Shown one piece after another: positions 8,801 through 17,326 of a DNA stretch of 64,000 nt. Source of the DNA: Caulobacter vibrioides OR37 (GTDB lineage: Bacteria; Pseudomonadota; Alphaproteobacteria; Caulobacterales; Caulobacteraceae); contig NZ_APMP01000003.1 of assembly GCF_000372645.1 (NCBI RefSeq), forward strand, positions 29-64,028, given 5' to 3'. The first letter of the stretch is position 1. Each line of letters starts with the position of its first letter. The translations under genes and the position numbers were made by a program. The notes under the pieces were generated by a model. It did not search any database. It saw only the letters and a program-made list of their open reading frames with translations, and was not told the DNA's origin.

Positions 8801-9388
8801 CCGATCACCTTCCTGATGACCGACCCGGCCGGCGGTCGCAACCCGACCTTCGGCACGTCGCGCGACGACGCCCTGGCCTATATCCCGAACCTGAACAGCC
8901 CCGACGCGGCCAACCCGCTGAAGTTCGTCAGCGCCTCGGGCACGACGGTGTTCTTCGACAGCCAGGCCTCGGTCGACAAGCTGAAGGCCCTGGTCAAGCA
9001 GTTCAACCTGCCGATGGGCCAGATCGTGCCGCGCGGCTTTGGCAAGAACCCGAGCGTCAACCGCTTCGACTTCCAATACGCCCAGGAGATCCCGTCTCCG
9101 GTGGCCGGCCACAACCTGCTGCTCACGGTCGACATCCAGAACGTCGGCAACCTGCTGAACCGCAAGTGGGGCGTGGTGAAGGAATACACCAACAGCCGCT
9201 CGGGCGGCGTCGTGGTCAACGCCCAGTGCGCCAAGGCGGACGGGACGGCGGCCGGCGCGGCCGATCCGACCTGCGTGGCCTACCGCTACAGCTACACGAC
9301 GGCCTCGCCGAGCACCCTGGCCACGCCGACCGTCGATCAGGCCGCCAGCCTGTTCTCGGTGGGCATCGGCCTGAAGTACCGGTTCTAA
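5825..9388 (+). CDS. Oar-like TonB-dependent receptor with N-terminal carboxypeptidase-regulatory domain
   Basis: This is a large outer-membrane protein of 1187 residues. Residues 1-27 form a signal peptide ending AHA. Residues about 30-115 are a carboxypeptidase-regulatory-like beta-sandwich (VRGVAVDDKGAPIAGATITV, FDVRGLRVGGPYKI). A TonB-box-like stretch EIVITATKK and a plug domain (YIAGSAPRANRITIDGVRS) follow, then a long beta-barrel ending in the outer-membrane signature KYRF. The architecture matches Oar-type receptors, which handle large or peptide/protein ligands; the substrate is unknown. It appears monocistronic, with its own promoter candidate and two hairpins after the stop. Confidence 0.92.
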   Translation: MSFARKLAAGAALGALAFAFAAPAAHAQQTTAAVRGVAVDDKGAPIAGATITVTHVPSGTDQIVVTNDAGAFDVRGLRVGGPYKITATAKGFASQALGDLFLNVGDAQRVRLALAPASEVSEIVITATKKATTSQLANVGSRTTVGRADIDAVVSVKRDIRDIGRRDPLANLDFVARGTGPSGGLYIAGSAPRANRITIDGVRSADSYGLNTGGLSTNRGPVSFEALEQVSIQAVPFDVEDGDFTGGALNLIMRSGGNDFHGSLFDNYRTTRLVGNELPNVGFVNNDVTQAPLTGYRKVKNKIHESNYGFFLSGPIIKDRLFFAASYEKFKSFDTTGTGPAGAGFANNFNKIPGVSTGAGASQSDIDAVLANWNGYAASSLLKPGAVTLVEPILDEKSSIKIDYNINDKHRLSATYRHAFSSVWKRSPSATSISLDTNWYVQPENEDNYALQLNSRWTPTLSTEARIAFRGYQRGQLPPEGQGFANVTVCTDPNFGTGAAFSCSSGVPSIAFGPDQFRQANVLKTKDTSGSFIANFTGIDHHQIKAGYQFRGMEIYNLFLQAARGVYYFDSVAEFQQGLANQLSYGNSLTGTATDAAAVLDYQVHTLLAQDTWDVNDNLTVNFGVRWDHYAADKKPTLNTNYVNRYGYSNQTTYDGINVVMPRVSAKYNGDWFELSGGFGLVSGGLPDVFLGNSYGGTTGALTNSFAIRRNTNGTISTADDTFVDTATNLPVDPAIGNALLTINKGSASFITNPAAVAQTLLTADSASRRNAYTNSLAPGFKMPSDWKTNVSFKTTQLGIDWGIDAVASWSNVNVAFRDARARALTINGVQQYTPDGRMRYDGLVIAGANAAAINANRAALGLPVASNPDLANLGLFGDIQAYNPSTKNWTRTVALSAHRNLFGVDAWGAYTWQYGHQYGGISEFGTTAGGNTTSGAYYPDQGFGRDPNAAVEGKSNNLIRNSLKLNLSYKFEPRPGWVSRFTLFGEVHDGRPITFLMTDPAGGRNPTFGTSRDDALAYIPNLNSPDAANPLKFVSASGTTVFFDSQASVDKLKALVKQFNLPMGQIVPRGFGKNPSVNRFDFQYAQEIPSPVAGHNLLLTVDIQNVGNLLNRKWGVVKEYTNSRSGGVVVNAQCAKADGTAAGAADPTCVAYRYSYTTASPSTLATPTVDQAASLFSVGIGLKYRF

Positions 9389-9396
9389 CAAGGGCT

Positions 9397-9422
9397 GGAG
9401 CCAGGCCGCGCGGCCTGGCTCC
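9397..9422 (+). repeat. Perfect 11-bp stem hairpin downstream of the TonB receptor
   Basis: GGAGCCAGGCC and GGCCTGGCTCC flank a 4-base loop (GCGC). It lacks a T-run and precedes the true terminator. Confidence 0.6.
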
Positions 9423-9439
9423 GCTCAACACTTCGGAAA

Positions 9440-9465
9440 GGCGCGGCTTCGGCCGCGCCTTTTTT
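9440..9465. terminator. Bidirectional terminator with UUCG loop
   Basis: The stem GGCGCGGC / GCCGCGCC surrounds TTCG and is followed by six T on the plus strand. AAA precedes it (TTT on the minus strand), so it may serve both the receptor gene and the convergent small membrane protein gene. Confidence 0.85.
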
Positions 9466-9472
9466 GTTGGCC

Positions 9473-9721
9473 TCACGCCCGCTTGATCAGGCCCAGCAGC
9501 CACAGCAGCAGGATCGCGCCGAGGGTCGAGATCACCAGGCTGCCGACCCAGCCCCAGAAGTGAATGCCCAACATGCCGGCCAGGAACGCCCCCAGCAGAG
9601 AGCCGACCAAGCCGACCACCAGGTTCACCCAGAAACCATGGTCGCGGTTCATCACCTTCTCGGCGATCCACCCGGCGAACACCCCGATGATGATCGCCCC
9701 TATGAACCCAACGCCGTGCAT
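9473..9721 (-). CDS. GlsB/YeaQ/YmgE-family small membrane protein
   Basis: The 82-residue protein has three hydrophobic segments (GFIGAIIIGVFAGWIAEKVM, FWVNLVVGLVGSLLGAFLAG, SLVISTLGAILLLWLLGL) with small-residue-rich packing typical of the transglycosylase-associated GlsB/YeaQ family. The ATG at 9721 is preceded by GGAGGAG, which decides the start although the frame is open to 9943. Members are commonly stress-induced inner-membrane proteins of unknown biochemical role. It is convergent with the TonB receptor and divergent from the aminotransferase. Confidence 0.85.
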   Translation of the reverse strand: MHGVGFIGAIIIGVFAGWIAEKVMNRDHGFWVNLVVGLVGSLLGAFLAGMLGIHFWGWVGSLVISTLGAILLLWLLGLIKRA

Positions 9722-9860
9722 TCGCCTCTCCTCCGATTGAAGCTTCGCCTTAGAAATGCGCGAGCCATGCCAGAGGTTCAATGCTAGAGCGTCGCGCGGA
9801 AAAGTGGGCGCCGGTTTTCCGCCAACGCGACGCGAACACCAGAATTTAGAGCCATCGGGC

Positions 9861-11012
9861 ATGGTCCATCCGATCTTCGACAATCTGCCGACCACGATCT
9901 TCGAGCGCATGAGCGGCCTGGCCCGCCAGCACGGCGCGATCAATCTGGGTCAGGGCTTTCCCGACGACCAGGGCCCGCTGCCCGTGCGCCAGGCGGCGGC
10001 CCGGGCGCTGATCGAGGGCTCCAACCAATATCCGCCGATGCGCGGCCTGCCCGAGCTGCGCGCCGCCGTCGCCGGCCACTACGCGCGGCGGCAGGACCTG
10101 TCCCTGGATCCCGACACCGAGATCGTCGTCACGTCCGGCGCGACCGAGGCCCTGGCGGCGGCGTTCACGGCGCTGATCTCGCCCGGCGACGAGGTGGTGC
10201 TGTTCCAGCCGCTCTACGACGCCTATCTGCCGCTGGTGCGGCGGGCCGGCGGCGTCCCCCGGCTGGTCCGCCTGGCCCCGCCCCACTGGCGCTTCGACCG
10301 CGCGATGCTGGAGGCCGCCTTCACCGAGCGCACCCGCCTCGTCGTGCTGAACAGTCCTCTGAACCCGGCCGGGATCGTCACGCCCGACGAGGATCTGGCC
10401 CTGCTGGCCGAATTCTGCGTCCGTCACGACGCCATCGCCGTGTGCGACGAGGTCTGGGAGGCCGTGGTCTTCGACGGTCGCCGTCACCGCCCGCTGATCA
10501 CCGTCCCCGGTATGCGCGAGCGCACCGTGAAGATCGGCTCGGCGGGCAAGCTGTTCGGCATGACCGGCTGGAAGGTCGGCTTCCTGATGGCCGCGCCGCC
10601 GCTGGCCAAGGCCCTGGCCGCCGCTCACCAGTTCCTGACCTTCACCACGCCGCCGAACCTGCAGGTCGGCGTCGCCTGGGGCCTGGACAACCACCGCGCC
10701 TGGTTCGACGAGATGCCCGTCGCCCTGCAACGCTCGCGCGACCGGCTGACGGCGGGGCTGCGCGACGCCGGCTATGTCGTGCTGGACAGCCAGGGGACCT
10801 ATTTTCTGAACGTCGACCTTCAGGCCTCGGGCGTCACGGTCGACGACGCGACCTTCTGTGAACGGAGCGTCGTCGAGCACGGCGTGGCCGCGATCCCGGT
10901 CTCGGCCTTCTACGCGGAGGATCCGGTGACGACGGTCGCCCGCCTGTGCTTCGCCAAGGCCGACGCGACCCTGGACGAGGCCGTCGGGCGACTGGCCAAG
11001 GCCAGGCGCTGA
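9861..11012 (+). CDS. PLP-dependent class I/II aminotransferase
   Basis: The 383-residue fold-type I enzyme shows the substrate/PLP landmarks INLGQGFPD, the NQYPPMRGLPELR segment, TSGATEAL (PLP phosphate region), NSPLNPAG (Asn), CDEVWE (Asp) and the Schiff-base Lys230 in KIGSAGKLFGMTGWKVG. The sequence is closest in style to the kynurenine/methionine aminotransferase group (YbdL, KAT). The exact amino donor cannot be read from sequence. The ATG at 9861 starts MVHPIFD; an upstream in-frame ATG at 9756 would add a non-conserved 35 residues. The gene stands alone between divergent and convergent neighbours. Confidence 0.9.
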   Translation: MVHPIFDNLPTTIFERMSGLARQHGAINLGQGFPDDQGPLPVRQAAARALIEGSNQYPPMRGLPELRAAVAGHYARRQDLSLDPDTEIVVTSGATEALAAAFTALISPGDEVVLFQPLYDAYLPLVRRAGGVPRLVRLAPPHWRFDRAMLEAAFTERTRLVVLNSPLNPAGIVTPDEDLALLAEFCVRHDAIAVCDEVWEAVVFDGRRHRPLITVPGMRERTVKIGSAGKLFGMTGWKVGFLMAAPPLAKALAAAHQFLTFTTPPNLQVGVAWGLDNHRAWFDEMPVALQRSRDRLTAGLRDAGYVVLDSQGTYFLNVDLQASGVTVDDATFCERSVVEHGVAAIPVSAFYAEDPVTTVARLCFAKADATLDEAVGRLAKARR

Positions 11013-11039
11013 CCGCCCCTTTCCCGAACGCGCGAGGCT

Positions 11040-13598
11040 CTAACCCGCCACGAACTCCCGGGCCGCCGCCCCGGCCAGGCAACGGTCCATCTCCGACAGC
11101 AGGTTGCGCAGGTCGATCGGCTTGGCGACATGGGCGTCGCAGCCGGCGGCCAGGCAGGTCTTGATCTGCGAGGACATCACGTCCGCGGTCAGGGCGATCA
11201 CCGGCAGGCGGGCGAAGCGCGGGTCCCGGCGCAGGCGGCGCGTGGCTTCCAGCCCGTCCATGATCGGCATGTTGACGTCCATCAGCACCAGGTCGATCGG
11301 CCCGGCCTCTAAGGCGTCCAGCGCCTCCTGACCGTTCTGGGCCTCGGTCAGCTGGCATTCCAGCGGCTCGAGGAACAGGCGGATGACCCGACGATTGACC
11401 GGGTGATCGTCGACCACCAGCACCCGCGCCCCGTGCAGGGCGGCGAAGCCGGCCTCCTCCTCGCCGTCCTCGATCTCGCGGGCGGGCTGCTCGGACGGCT
11501 CGGCGGAGTCGACGACCATTTCGATCGTGAAGGCCGATCCGCGCCCCTCCTCGCTTTCGACCGTGATCTCGCCCCGCATCATCTGGACGAGGCGCCGGGT
11601 GATGTTCAGGCCCAGCCCCGTGCCGCCGAAGTTGCGCGTGGTCGAGGCGTCGGCCTGGGTGAAGGGCGTGAACAGCTTGTCGACCGTGGCCTTGCTCATG
11701 CCGATGCCGGTGTCGGAAACCCGCAGGCGAACCCGGACCCTGGCCGCGCCCGGTTCGTCGCTCTCCTCGGGATAACAGGCCAAGGAGACCTCGACCTTGC
11801 CCGTCGTCGTGAACTTCAGCGCGTTGGAGACCAGGTTGGTCAGGCACTGGCGCACCCGCACCCCGTCGAACATCAGCGGCCCCGGCTCGGGGCTTTCCAG
11901 CTGGAACGACAGCTGCACGCCCTTCTCGCGCGCCGTGGGCTGATGACCGCCGACCAGCCGCGCGCAGGTCCTGACGATATCCCCGGCCGTGGGCGCGATC
12001 TCCAGCTTGCCGGCCTCGATCTTCGAAAGGTCCAGAACGTCGTTCAGCAGCACCAGCAGGGTGTCGCCGCTGTCGAGCAGCAGGTCGACCTGCTCGGCCT
12101 GCTTGGGGTTCAGCGGGCCGGCGCGCAGGGCCTGGCCGAGGCCCAGCATCCCGTTCAGCGGTGTCCGCAACTCGTGGCTCATCATCGCCAGGAAGGCGGA
12201 CTTGGCCTTGTTCGCCGCCTCGGCGCGCTCCTGGGCGTCCTTGAACTTGCGCGAGGCGGCCCGCTGGTTCGCGGCCCAGGCGACGCCGCCGGCCACCAGC
12301 GCGCCCAGCAACAGCGCGATGACGAAGGAGGCGCGCGCCAGGCTGCGGCTGAGGCGGACTTCCTCGGCCAGGCGGCGGCTCTCGTCGCGCTTGGCCCGCA
12401 GCTCGGCGTCCAGGGCCGCCGACATCTCGGTCACGCCGCGCGTATGGGCTCGCTGGACCAGGATCTCGTCGGCGCGCCGCCAGGCGTCCAGTTCGCGGAA
12501 GGCCTTGGCCCCGCGCCCCTCGGCCTGGTCGATATAGGCCTCGATCAGCGCCTCCTTGTGCGGATCGCGCGGCGACAGCGACGCGGGCGAGGCGCGCAGC
12601 CGCGCCAGGTCCTCGCGGGCGGCGGCGACCTGCTTCAGCTGGGCCTCGGCCAGGGCCCGCTCGCCCAGCATCAGCACCTCCAGGCGCCGGTCGGGACGCG
12701 CCAGATCCGCGGCGGCCGGAGAGAGGCAATCGAGCACGCGCTGGGGCGAGGCCCGCAGCACCGCGATCCGGGAGCATAGGAAGCGGTCCCAGGTCTTCAG
12801 ATCCTGGTCGCCCGTCGCCAGGGTCATGCGATGGTGGACCGCGGCGAAGCGTTCCGCGGCGTTCAGCTCGCCCAGCTCGGCGGCGGTGAAGGCGATGTCG
12901 TACACCCGCTCGATCTTGCGCATGTAGAAGGCGTCGCGTTCGTCCAGACGCGCGGCCTGGGCCATGTGTTCCAGCGCCCCTTCCTTGTCGCCGATATCCG
13001 ACAGGGTGTAGCTGTGCACCTGGTGAAGTTCGGCCAGCACCGGCAGGGCGACGTCGCCGCGCTTCTCCAGCTCCGTGGTGATCTGGGCCGCCACTCGCGC
13101 GGACTCGGCCCAGCGGCTGACCTGGCCAAGCTGCCGCACGCGCTCGATGCCCGCCATCATCCGGATGTCGGGGCCCGAGCGGTTCAGAAAGCGATCCCAG
13201 TCGGCGTCGGTGAACGCCCGATAGCCCTGGGTCTCGTTGCGATAGGCCAGTTGTTCGAGGTCGGCCAGCGCCGTCAGCGACGGCTCCCCATCCCGTCGGG
13301 CCACGTCGCGGACGATCGTCGCCCAGGCTTCGAACCGAGCCGGAAGCTGGTTGCTCTTGTAGGCGTAGAGCACCCGCCACAGGCCGTACAGCCGCGCGTC
13401 GCCGCGCTCTCGCAAGGCCCGGTGGCCGGCGCTTTCGATGTCGGCGTTGTCGCGCGGCGGATGCCGCGGAATATGGACGCCGATCTCCCGGCTCAGCTGA
13501 TCAAGGCGCGCGCCCAGCGGCGGGGGCTCGTCCTTGGCGTGGGCCGCGCCCGCCGCCAGAAGCACGCCGATCGTCAAGAAAGCCAGAAGACGCCGCAA
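11040..13598 (-). CDS. Hybrid sensor histidine kinase with helical-repeat periplasmic sensor
   Basis: This inner-membrane kinase has about 852 residues. It has an N-terminal signal or anchor (RRLLAFLTIGVLLAAGAAHA), a helix-rich TPR-like periplasmic region (about 60-390) and a transmembrane segment (FVIALLLGALVAGGVAWA). A HisKA domain follows with the phosphoacceptor His in [13 protein letters not shown] (about residue 475), then a HATPase with DTGIGMS and GGTGLGLNI, and a C-terminal receiver with Asp in LVLMDVNMP (about residue 774). The TTG at 13598 follows GGAGAG and is preferred; the frame is open to another TTG at 13625. No response regulator is adjacent, so an orphan phosphorelay is likely. 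Confidence 0.9.
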   Translation of the reverse strand: MRRLLAFLTIGVLLAAGAAHAKDEPPPLGARLDQLSREIGVHIPRHPPRDNADIESAGHRALRERGDARLYGLWRVLYAYKSNQLPARFEAWATIVRDVARRDGEPSLTALADLEQLAYRNETQGYRAFTDADWDRFLNRSGPDIRMMAGIERVRQLGQVSRWAESARVAAQITTELEKRGDVALPVLAELHQVHSYTLSDIGDKEGALEHMAQAARLDERDAFYMRKIERVYDIAFTAAELGELNAAERFAAVHHRMTLATGDQDLKTWDRFLCSRIAVLRASPQRVLDCLSPAAADLARPDRRLEVLMLGERALAEAQLKQVAAAREDLARLRASPASLSPRDPHKEALIEAYIDQAEGRGAKAFRELDAWRRADEILVQRAHTRGVTEMSAALDAELRAKRDESRRLAEEVRLSRSLARASFVIALLLGALVAGGVAWAANQRAASRKFKDAQERAEAANKAKSAFLAMMSHELRTPLNGMLGLGQALRAGPLNPKQAEQVDLLLDSGDTLLVLLNDVLDLSKIEAGKLEIAPTAGDIVRTCARLVGGHQPTAREKGVQLSFQLESPEPGPLMFDGVRVRQCLTNLVSNALKFTTTGKVEVSLACYPEESDEPGAARVRVRLRVSDTGIGMSKATVDKLFTPFTQADASTTRNFGGTGLGLNITRRLVQMMRGEITVESEEGRGSAFTIEMVVDSAEPSEQPAREIEDGEEEAGFAALHGARVLVVDDHPVNRRVIRLFLEPLECQLTEAQNGQEALDALEAGPIDLVLMDVNMPIMDGLEATRRLRRDPRFARLPVIALTADVMSSQIKTCLAAGCDAHVAKPIDLRNLLSEMDRCLAGAAAREFVAG

Positions 13599-13760
13599 GA
13601 ATCCAACTCTCCAAGTCGTGAGCAACTTGAATCACAGGCGTGTAGGCGGCGTTAAACTGGCCCATGCTGCGGTAAGTAGTCACACCTCCGAAGAGGTTTC
13701 GGAGTATTTGTCGCACGCCTGGATCGTGAGCGGGTTGCTTACACTCTATCCGACTGCGCC

Positions 13761-14525
13761 CTAGATCGTCGCCCCGCCGTCGACGACGAGCGCCTGGCCG
13801 GTCATGAAGCTACCGGCCTTCGAGGCCAGATAGACCGCCGCCCCGGCCAGTTCGTCCGGCTCGCCGATGCGGCGCAGCGGCACGCCCTTGGTGGCCCGCT
13901 CCAGCGTCGCGGGGTCCTCCCACAGCGCGCGGGCGAAGTCGGTCTTGATCAGGCCCGGCGCGATGCAATTGACCCGCACGTTGTCGGGCCCGAACTCATG
14001 CGCCAGGTTCCGCGCCAGCTGGAAGTCCGCGGCCTTGGAGATGTTGTAGGCCCCGATGATGGCGTTGCCGCGCAGGCCGCCGATCGAGCTGATGATGATG
14101 ATCGACCCATCCTTGCGCGCGCGCATCTCCGGAGCGACCATGCCGATCAGCCAGTGATTGCTGATGATGTTGTTGTCCAGGATCTTGCGGAACTGGTCGT
14201 CGCTGATCCCGGCCAGCGGGCCGTAATAGGGGTTGCTGGCGGCGTTGCAGACGCAGATGTCGATCTTGCCGAACGCCGCGCGGGTCTCGTCGACCAGATG
14301 CTGAAGCTCTTCCTTCGACGCGATGTTGGCCGGGACCGCGATGGCCGTTCCCGCGCCGTGCTTGGCGTTCAGCGCCGCCGCGACCTCGTCGCAGGGCCCC
14401 GCCTTGCGCGAGGAGATCACCACCTTGGCGCCCTGCTCCGCCATCCGCTCGGCGATCGCCTTGCCGATCCCCCGCGAGGACCCGGTGATGATCGCCACCT
14501 GGCCGGTCAGATCGAAGAGGCTCAT
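13761..14525 (-). CDS. SDR-family oxidoreductase
   Basis: The 254-residue classical short-chain dehydrogenase has the cofactor motif TGSSRGIGKAI, the NAA-type motif CNAASNP, the catalytic Ser in IISSIGG, YNISK (Tyr-x-x-x-Lys) and a C-terminus GQALVVDGGATI. Conserved arginines after the glycine motif (SSRKAG) suggest NADP(H). The substrate is unknown; related proteins act on 3-oxoacyl or sterol/ketone substrates. It is divergent from the SRPBCC gene at 14710 and is transcribed on its own. Confidence 0.9.
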   Translation of the reverse strand: MSLFDLTGQVAIITGSSRGIGKAIAERMAEQGAKVVISSRKAGPCDEVAAALNAKHGAGTAIAVPANIASKEELQHLVDETRAAFGKIDICVCNAASNPYYGPLAGISDDQFRKILDNNIISNHWLIGMVAPEMRARKDGSIIIISSIGGLRGNAIIGAYNISKAADFQLARNLAHEFGPDNVRVNCIAPGLIKTDFARALWEDPATLERATKGVPLRRIGEPDELAGAAVYLASKAGSFMTGQALVVDGGATI

Positions 14526-14709
14526 GGCGCGCTCCCTAAAACGCTTGTTTGAATTTCCGGCACACTGGGGCGCGGCGGACCTCGGGTCAAGCGCGTCGAC
14601 AACTGGCCCGGGGATGGAAGACCTCGAAAAAGTTCGCGGCGGCTGTCGGAATGAGTTTTCCCGAGGCGTCCTAGAGGCGAAAGTTCACGCCAACCTGGAA
14701 GGCCCCCCG

Positions 14710-15192
14710 ATGCCCCATACCGCCGAAGCCGCCCTCGAGGATCGCGATCTCGTCCTAGAGCGCGTCATCGATGTCCCCGCCGAAAAGCTCTACAAGTGCT
14801 GGACCACGCCGGAGCTGATGCCCCAGTGGTTCTGCCCCAAGCCCTGGACCGTCTCGGACGTGCGGATGGACGTGCGCACCGGCGGGAACACCTACCTCGT
14901 CATGAACGGCCCGAACGGCGAGCGCGTCCCGCAGCCGGGCGTCTATCTGGAAGTGATCCCGAACAGGAAGATCGTGTTCACCGACGCCTTCACCGAGACC
15001 TGGAAGCCCTCGGCCAAGCCCTTCATGGTCGCCATCGTCACCTTCGAGGACCTCCCCGGCGGCAAGACCCTCTATCGCGCCGTCGCGCGCCACTGGACCG
15101 CCGAGGACAAGACCGCCCACGAACAGATGGGCTTCCACGAAGGCTGGGGTATCGTCGCCGACCAACTAGCGGCGCTGGCGGCGACGCTTTAG
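14710..15192 (+). CDS. SRPBCC (AHSA1/Aha1-type) domain protein
   Basis: The 160-residue protein has the activator-of-Hsp90 homology-1 fold: DLVLERVIDVPAEKLYKCWT at the N-terminus, WFCPKPWTV, GVYLEVIPNRKIVFTDAF, and a C-terminal helix HEQMGFHEGWGIVADQL. Such proteins bind hydrophobic ligands, and in bacteria they often accompany ArsR regulators, which are not present here. The ATG at 14710 is chosen because the domain begins 14 residues later; the frame is open further upstream. Function is unassigned. Confidence 0.85.
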   Translation: MPHTAEAALEDRDLVLERVIDVPAEKLYKCWTTPELMPQWFCPKPWTVSDVRMDVRTGGNTYLVMNGPNGERVPQPGVYLEVIPNRKIVFTDAFTETWKPSAKPFMVAIVTFEDLPGGKTLYRAVARHWTAEDKTAHEQMGFHEGWGIVADQLAALAATL

Positions 15193-15276
15193 GCCTCCCG
15201 ACACGTCGCGGGATGACGGGAGGGTTCGGCCAGCCCGCTCTTGGCTACACCCCCAAAAACCGTCATGTCGGCGGGC

Positions 15277-16650
15277 ATGAGTTCTCCCAACGCCTCCGTT
15301 CGCCTGATCGACCGCGCGCTGGCGCCGCGCTTCGCCCTGCTGTGCCTGGGCATCTGGCTGAACGCCGCCGACACCCTGGTGACGGCGACGATCATGCCCA
15401 GCGTGGCGCGGGACATCGGCGGCTATCAGTATTTCGGCTGGTCGGTGGCGGCTTATCTGACCGGCTCGATCGTCGCCGGCGCCTGTTCGGGCAAGCTGTC
15501 CCTGGCGCTGGGGCTGCGACGGGCCACGGCGTTCAGCGGCCTCGTCTACGCGATCGGCTGCGCCATGAGCGCCCTGGCGCCGGCGTTCGTCACCTTCATC
15601 CTGGGCAGGCTGGTGCAGGGTCTGGGGGCCGGGGCGGTCGTGGCCCTGTGCTACGTCGCCATCAGCGCCCTCTTCCCCGAGCGCCTGTGGCCGCGCGTCT
15701 ATGGCGCGGTGGCCACCGTGTGGGGCGCGGCGACCCTGCTAGGCCCGACCCTGGGCGGCCTGTTCGCCGCCGCCGGCTTCTGGCGCGGCGCGTTCTGGCT
15801 GTTCGTGGCGCAGGCGGCGATCTTCGTCGGCGCGGTGATGGCGATGCTGCCGGCCGACAAGGGCGACGCCGCGCGCGGCCGCGTCCCCGTCCCGCAGCTG
15901 GCCCTGCTGGTGCTGGCCGTCAGCCTGATCGGCGCGGCCGGCGTCGTGGCCTCCCCCCATCTGGCGATCGGACTGGCGGTCGGCGGCGCGCTGGGCATGG
16001 CCGCCATGCTGGCCGTCAACGCCCGCACCCCGCACCGGCTGTTGCCCCGCTCGGCGGCCGACCTGTCGAGCGCCACGGGCCTGGGCCTCTTGACGATCTT
16101 CGCGACCGAGACGGCGGCGATCGGCTTCACCGTCTACGGCCCCGCCTTCATCCAGACCCAGCACCACGCCTCGCCGCTGCTGGCCGGCTATGTGGTCGGG
16201 GCGATCGCCGCCGGCTGGACCACCTGCGCCCTGCTGGTCGGCAAGGTCCCGGCCGAGCGCGACGGCCGCTTCGTGCGCCTGGGCGCGCTGGTCATCCTGG
16301 CCGGCGCCCTGGCCAGCGCCTGGGCGACGCCGCGCGGGACGCTGATCGAGACCGCCCTGGCCTTCGCCGGACTGGGCGCGGGCTTTGGCCTGTGCCACGC
16401 CTTCATCGCCCGCCGCGCGATCGCCGGCGCCCCGGCCGACGAGCAGGCCATGGCCTCGGGCGCGGTCCCGACCTCCCAGCTGATCGGCGGCGCCACGGGC
16501 GCGGCCGGCGCGGGGGCGATGGCGAACCTGCTGGGCTTCAGCCACGGGATCGATCCGGCGCTGGCCCAGAGCCACGGCCCGCTGCTGTTCGCCGCCTTCA
16601 CGCCCCTGGCCGTGGCCGGCGTGCTGGCGGCGTGGCGGTTGGGGCGTTAG
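15277..16650 (+). CDS. MFS transporter (drug/proton antiporter type, DHA2-like)
   Basis: The protein has about 457 residues and a dozen or more hydrophobic segments. The first segment carries LNAADTLVTATIMPSVARDIG, where the polar residues match the D1 motif of DHA2 exporters. SGKLSLALGLRR is the loop 2-3 motif A region, and LGRLVQGLGAGAV with GPTLGGLFA resembles antiporter motifs B and C. The start is at 15277 after a GGCGGG; ATG 15265 is also possible. Likely an inner-membrane efflux pump of unknown substrate. Its end overlaps the convergent hepT gene by 4 bases. Confidence 0.88.
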   Translation: MSSPNASVRLIDRALAPRFALLCLGIWLNAADTLVTATIMPSVARDIGGYQYFGWSVAAYLTGSIVAGACSGKLSLALGLRRATAFSGLVYAIGCAMSALAPAFVTFILGRLVQGLGAGAVVALCYVAISALFPERLWPRVYGAVATVWGAATLLGPTLGGLFAAAGFWRGAFWLFVAQAAIFVGAVMAMLPADKGDAARGRVPVPQLALLVLAVSLIGAAGVVASPHLAIGLAVGGALGMAAMLAVNARTPHRLLPRSAADLSSATGLGLLTIFATETAAIGFTVYGPAFIQTQHHASPLLAGYVVGAIAAGWTTCALLVGKVPAERDGRFVRLGALVILAGALASAWATPRGTLIETALAFAGLGAGFGLCHAFIARRAIAGAPADEQAMASGAVPTSQLIGGATGAAGAGAMANLLGFSHGIDPALAQSHGPLLFAAFTPLAVAGVLAAWRLGR

Positions 16651-17003
16651 GGGTTTTGGATCTCCGCCAGCATCGGCGCAATCACGGCTTCCAAGGCGTC
16701 AAGCCGCGTCGTCGCGATATCCCAGACGATCCTGGCGTCTAACTCGGGATAACCGTGGGCGACGAGGTTACGCACCGCGACGATGCTCTTCCAGGGCAGG
16801 CCGCCAAGCTGATCCTTCAGGCGATCCGGCAGTCGTCCGATGGACTCGCCGATCACCAGAACGTTCATCGACACCGCGTCGAACAGCATCATCTCGGCCT
16901 CGAACCGAGCGAAATCCGCGCCCGCGACATAGGAGCGGATGCGCTCGATCGCTTGCAGAATATCGTCGAGGCGAAGCTCGGCGTCCCGTTCGCTCTTACG
17001 CAT
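16647..17003 (-). CDS. hepT: HepT-like ribonuclease toxin (DUF86)
   Basis: The 118-residue all-helical HEPN protein carries the R-x4-H-x-Y motif as RNLVAHGY near residue 85. In the HepT/MntA system this is the RNase active site, and its Tyr is AMPylated by the antitoxin. The gene overlaps the mntA-like gene by 8 bases, indicating translational coupling with the antitoxin first. No other mobile element signs are present. The pairing and intact motifs support an active toxin-antitoxin module. Confidence 0.9.
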   Translation of the reverse strand: MRKSERDAELRLDDILQAIERIRSYVAGADFARFEAEMMLFDAVSMNVLVIGESIGRLPDRLKDQLGGLPWKSIVAVRNLVAHGYPELDARIVWDIATTRLDALEAVIAPMLAEIQNP

Positions 17004-17286
17004 AGGCGACCTCTCGCAGCACTCGGTCTCGCACGAGCCGGTGCAAGCCGTCGGGCGTCACGAGGTCAATCTCGCTCGCCAGCACGCCTGACAGATCGTC
17101 CTGCAATCGGAAGAAGTCCAAGCCTGGATGTTTTTCCGGCGCGAACTCCACTAGCACGTCCACGTCGCTGTCCGGCCCCGCCTCGCCCCGCGCCGTCGAG
17201 CCGAACACGCCGACCCGCGCGACGCCGTAGCGGTCGAGCAGCGGCTTGGCCGCGCGCAGTTTGGTGAGGGCCTCGTCGAGGGTCAT
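16996..17286 (-). CDS. mntA: MntA-like nucleotidyltransferase antitoxin
   Basis: The 96-residue minimal nucleotidyltransferase has the full GS-x10-DxD motif (GSTARGEAGPDSDVDV, about residues 29-44) and a later acidic residue in SEIDLVTP that completes the metal site. In characterised systems MntA transfers AMP onto HepT and neutralises it. It lies directly upstream of hepT with an 8-base overlap. All catalytic residues appear present, so it should be active. Confidence 0.9.
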   Translation of the reverse strand: MTLDEALTKLRAAKPLLDRYGVARVGVFGSTARGEAGPDSDVDVLVEFAPEKHPGLDFFRLQDDLSGVLASEIDLVTPDGLHRLVRDRVLREVAYA

Positions 17287-17326
17287 GGGGCGATCATATC
17301 ACAAAGCGCGGACATCAGCTCCGCCG

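Noticed and set aside
5708..9391. 1227-residue minus-strand open frame opposite the TonB receptor
   Set aside because: It is the antisense shadow of a clear receptor gene, with low-complexity Val/Gly/Arg/Asp composition and no domain motifs.
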